Notes under the pieces: model-generated
Told to the model about the DNA's origin: nothing
What the model saw: only the letters and a program-made list of their open reading frames with translations
Databases searched by the model: none
Shown: positions 5,868 to 7,779 of the stretch, in pieces
Layout of the letters: every line of letters starts with the position of its first letter
Position numbering within the stretch: position 1 is the first letter of the stretch
Assembly: GCA_903821715.1 (NCBI GenBank)
Contig: CAIJMB010000092.1
Span: 1 to 7,779 of the forward strand
DNA length: 7,779 nt
Reading direction: 5' to 3'
Source of the DNA: an uncultured Flavobacteriales bacterium
GTDB taxonomy: Bacteria > Bacteroidota > Bacteroidia > Flavobacteriales > Schleiferiaceae
Translations under genes and position numbers: made by a program

Positions 5868-7052
5868 ATGATGCGTGCGGATTTGTACGAACACCCCGAC
5901 TACTACCTGATGGATGAGCTCCTTACCGAGGAGCACAAGATGGTCCGCGAGGCCACCCGCGACTGGGTGAAGCGCGACGTGACGCCGGTCATCGAGGACT
6001 ACGCGCAGCGCGCCGAGTTCCCCAAGCACATGGTGAAGGGCCTCGCCGAGGTGGGTGCGTTCGGACCCTACATTCCAGCCGAGTACGGCGGAGCGGGCCT
6101 CGACCAGATTTCGTACGGACTGATGATGATGGAAATCGAGCGCGGCGACAGCGGAATTCGCTCGACCTGCTCGGTGCAGAGTTCGCTGGTGATGTACCCG
6201 ATTTATGCCTACGGCAACGAGGAACAGCGCCGCAAGTACCTCCCCAAGCTCGCCAGCGGCGAGTGGCTGGGCAGCTTTGGCCTGACGGAGCCCAATTTTG
6301 GCTCGAACCCCGGCGGAATGGTCACCAACTTCAAGGACATGGGCGACCACTACCTGCTCAACGGAGCCAAGATGTGGATTTCCAACGCTCCGTTCTGCGA
6401 CGTGGCCGTCGTGTGGGCCAAAGACGAGTCAGGCCGCATTCACGGCCTCATCGTCGAGCGCGGAATGGCCGGGTTCACGACCCCCGAAACGCACAACAAG
6501 TGGTCGCTTCGCGCCTCAGCCACCGGAGAGCTCGTGTTCGACAACGTCAAGGTCCCCAAAGAAAACCTGCTGCCCAACAAGTCGGGCCTGGGGGCTCCGC
6601 TGGGCTGCCTGGATTCAGCCCGCTACGGAATCGCCTGGGGCGCACTCGGTGCCGCCATGGACTGCTACGACACCGCCCTGCGCTACAGCAAGGAGCGCAT
6701 TCAGTTTGACCGCCCCATCGGAGGCTTTCAGCTGCAGCAAAAGAAGTTGGCTGAAATGATCACCGAGATCACCAAGGCCCAGCTCTTGACCTTGCGCCTC
6801 GGCCAACTCAAGAACGAGGGCCGCGCCACGACCGCCCAGATTTCGATGGCCAAGCGCAACAACGTCGCCATGGCCTTGGACATCGCCCGCGAGGCGCGCC
6901 AGATGCTCGGCGGAATGGGCATTACCGGCGACTTCCCCATCATGCGCCACATGATGAACCTCGAGTCGGTCGTTACCTACGAGGGCACGCACGACATTCA
7001 CCTTCTAATCACCGGCATGGACGTAACCGGCCTCAATGCCTTTAAAGCCTAA
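5868..7052 (+). CDS. gcdH: Acyl-CoA dehydrogenase, glutaryl-CoA dehydrogenase type
   Basis: A flavin enzyme that would oxidise and decarboxylate glutaryl-CoA to crotonyl-CoA in lysine and tryptophan breakdown, passing electrons to ETF. The 394 residues match family length. Seen are the N-terminal helical domain, the FAD/substrate stretch FGLTEPNFGSNP (137-148), SLRASATGE (213-221), the C-terminal FAD region RYSKERIQF (272-280), QMLGGMGIT (345-353), and the catalytic glutamate E372 in TYEGTHDIH. IRSTCSVQSSLVMYPI (97-112) resembles the segment of human GCDH holding the arginine (here R98) that binds the glutaryl carboxylate, which favours GCDH over other acyl-CoA dehydrogenases. ATG codons at 5868 and 5871 are adjacent; either may be the start. 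It is GC-rich, unlike the leader before it. The lipoprotein gene follows after three bases. Confidence 0.9.
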   Translation: MMRADLYEHPDYYLMDELLTEEHKMVREATRDWVKRDVTPVIEDYAQRAEFPKHMVKGLAEVGAFGPYIPAEYGGAGLDQISYGLMMMEIERGDSGIRSTCSVQSSLVMYPIYAYGNEEQRRKYLPKLASGEWLGSFGLTEPNFGSNPGGMVTNFKDMGDHYLLNGAKMWISNAPFCDVAVVWAKDESGRIHGLIVERGMAGFTTPETHNKWSLRASATGELVFDNVKVPKENLLPNKSGLGAPLGCLDSARYGIAWGALGAAMDCYDTALRYSKERIQFDRPIGGFQLQQKKLAEMITEITKAQLLTLRLGQLKNEGRATTAQISMAKRNNVAMALDIAREARQMLGGMGITGDFPIMRHMMNLESVVTYEGTHDIHLLITGMDVTGLNAFKA

Positions 7053-7055
7053 GCC

Positions 7056-7316
7056 ATGAACCGATTTCTGCGTTTTAGCGCCCTCGCCGTGGCTTCGACG
7101 GCCCTTCTGGTGGCCTGTGAGCCCGAAAACACCTGCCTGGAGTGCGAAGCTTCACAGGTGACTACGGTAACTGGCGAGGCTCCGGTCACGGTGCCCATCG
7201 GCCCGCTCGAGCTGTGCGGAACCGAAGTCGACTCCGTCCTCGCCGGCCCCTTCACCCAGACCATCGATTTGGGCGGAGTTACCGCGACCCAGGTTACGAC
7301 TTGGACCTGCCAGTAG
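7056..7316 (+). CDS. Small putative lipoprotein, function unknown
   Basis: An 86-residue protein with an N-terminal lipoprotein signal: basic MNRFLR, a hydrophobic run to about residue 20, then lipobox LVAC with the lipidated cysteine C21. The mature part, about 66 residues, has four further cysteines (C27, C30, C54, C85), including a CLEC pair. These could form disulfides outside the inner membrane. It is threonine- and valine-rich and has no motif I recognise. It starts three bases after the dehydrogenase stop and shares its GC-rich composition, so it is probably in the same transcript, though nothing links it to glutaryl-CoA metabolism. The signal peptide makes this a real gene rather than a chance frame. 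Confidence 0.75.
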   Translation: MNRFLRFSALAVASTALLVACEPENTCLECEASQVTTVTGEAPVTVPIGPLELCGTEVDSVLAGPFTQTIDLGGVTATQVTTWTCQ

Positions 7317-7418
7317 CTCAGCGTGGTGCTCGACCTGCTACGGTCTTCGCACCAAGCTTCGCTTATTGATTTGTTGGGACCGGGATCTGCGAGGGGACCG
7401 CGAAGGGAGGATTTTTAT

Positions 7419-7432
7419 GGCTCTGTTGCACA
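7419..7432 (+). mobile_element. Possible solo insertion-sequence end
   Basis: GGCTCTGTTGCACA resembles the terminal inverted repeats of IS6-family elements, for example GGCACTGTTGCAAA of IS26 as I recall it (12 of 14 bases). Some IS5-family ends also carry a TGTTGCACAA core. No transposase and no matching inverted copy lie in the window, so it would be a relic or the end of an element continuing to the right. A chance match is quite possible. Confidence 0.15.
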
Positions 7433-7445
7433 ACGGGTTAAGGAC

Positions 7446-7473
7446 TTCAGTGCGCCACTAGTGCTTTGCTGAA
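7446..7473. repeat. 28-base symmetric dyad in the intergenic tail
   Basis: TTCAG (7446-7450) and CTGAA (7469-7473) flank, at equal five-base distances, the perfect palindrome CACTAGTG (7456-7463). The symmetry is centred on 7459/7460. It could be a protein-binding site, part of an intergenic repeat family, or a weak hairpin; the function is unknown. Confidence 0.4.
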
Positions 7474-7723
7474 AGGGCGAGGTTTGGTATGCTTCCTTCG
7501 GAATTTTTTGCAGATCGTTAATTGAGAAGCTACAGTATAATTGTAGATGGCTGCTGGAAACGCCAGAAATAGCAGAGTGTTGCGGACCAGATAAATACTA
7601 ATTGAGGTATCTTAATCGTAAAGTTGAAAAAGTTTTAGTTGAACTATTTGAATCACGAAATCTGCGGTGCTGCTTAGAATTGCAGGTTATTGCGCAATGA
7701 ATAACGGTAAATGTTGATAAATC

Positions 7724-7779
7724 ATGGTTTTCAACAACCTGAAAGCGAACAGTTTGGAACACTTTGGTACGGAATGGTA
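7724..7779 (+). CDS. Possible start of a gene running off the right edge
   Basis: From the ATG at 7724 the frame reads MVFNNLKANSLEHFGTEW and stays open to the window end, with an in-frame TAA just upstream at 7718. Eighteen codons are too few to identify a family, and no ribosome-binding site or clear -7 element precedes it. It is offered as a candidate only, in AT-rich DNA unlike the gene to its left. Confidence 0.25.
   Translation, partial: MVFNNLKANSLEHFGTEW

Larger units (their letters stand above)
7317..7723 (+). other. Long non-coding stretch with an AT-rich right half
   Basis: No open frame of useful length is seen on either strand. Up to about 7500 the composition is like the neighbours; by hand count 7501-7740 is only about 36% G+C. 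Short dyads include CTACA/TGTAG (7530-7534 and 7542-7546), CTGCT/AGCAG (7551-7555 and 7571-7575), the perfect palindrome ATTGCGCAAT (7689-7698), and TGTTGA/TCAACA (7712-7717 and 7731-7736). No stem followed by a T-run convincing enough to call a terminator is present. A transposon end, the leader of a downstream gene, or a small RNA are possibilities I cannot separate. Confidence 0.6.

Noticed and set aside
7345..7405. Terminator after the lipoprotein gene from CTTCGC (7345-7350 or 7357-7362) pairing with GCGAAG (7400-7405).
   Set aside because: The loop would be about 40-50 bases and no T-run directly follows the stem.
7425..7500. Integron attC site, suggested by CACAAC, GTTAAGG and a dyad.
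   Set aside because: GTTAAGG does not fit the GTTRRRY core, no paired RYYYAAC core lies at the right distance, and there is no cassette or integrase.
7584..7702. Short open run in the AT-rich tail ending in CLELQVIAQ.
   Set aside because: It is about 30 codons with no ATG start, no ribosome-binding site and no recognisable motif.
1..7779. CRISPR arrays, tRNA or rRNA genes, prophage genes.
   Set aside because: I saw no regularly spaced repeats, no cloverleaf with a TTCGA-type arm, no rRNA signature and no phage protein.

Overview
The window looks like chromosomal DNA from a fairly GC-rich member of the Bacteroidota. The Era, Der, RsgA and glutaryl-CoA dehydrogenase proteins have a Bacteroidota flavour. 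Start codons mostly lack Shine-Dalgarno sequences, and several leaders carry a TAnnTTnG element resembling the Bacteroidota -7 box. A Flavobacteriales-like marine lineage is my guess; the genus cannot be read from the sequence.

Positions 1-2049 (+): the 3' four-fifths of era, then one base later a complete der. Positions 2044-3101 (-): a 13-codon toxin-like remnant, an orphan Phd/YefM-type antitoxin with a tandem CGTACGTAAA repeat before its start, and a short GldA-like ABC ATPase. Positions 3151-4909 (+): rsgA, dtd and a MazG-like pyrophosphohydrolase, joined by two ATGA overlaps. With era and der this gives three ribosome-assembly GTPases in about 4 kb, plus tRNA and nucleotide quality control. 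Positions 4906-5659 (-): an AT-richer DUF1778/GNAT toxin-antitoxin pair of the TacAT type, meeting the MazG-like gene tail to tail. Positions 5868-7316 (+): glutaryl-CoA dehydrogenase and a small lipoprotein. Positions 7317-7779: no convincing gene. After about 7500 the GC content falls to about 36%, and there are several short dyads and possibly the first codons of a gene leaving the window.

Most of the window is ordinary housekeeping sequence. The accessory part is two antitoxin-type modules, one apparently decayed and one intact, each lodged on the opposite strand at the 3' end of a translation or housekeeping operon. I see no evidence for a wholly new multi-gene system. The best leads are the decayed module with its operator-like repeat, the TacAT pair, the recurrent -7 element, and the unexplained AT-rich right end.
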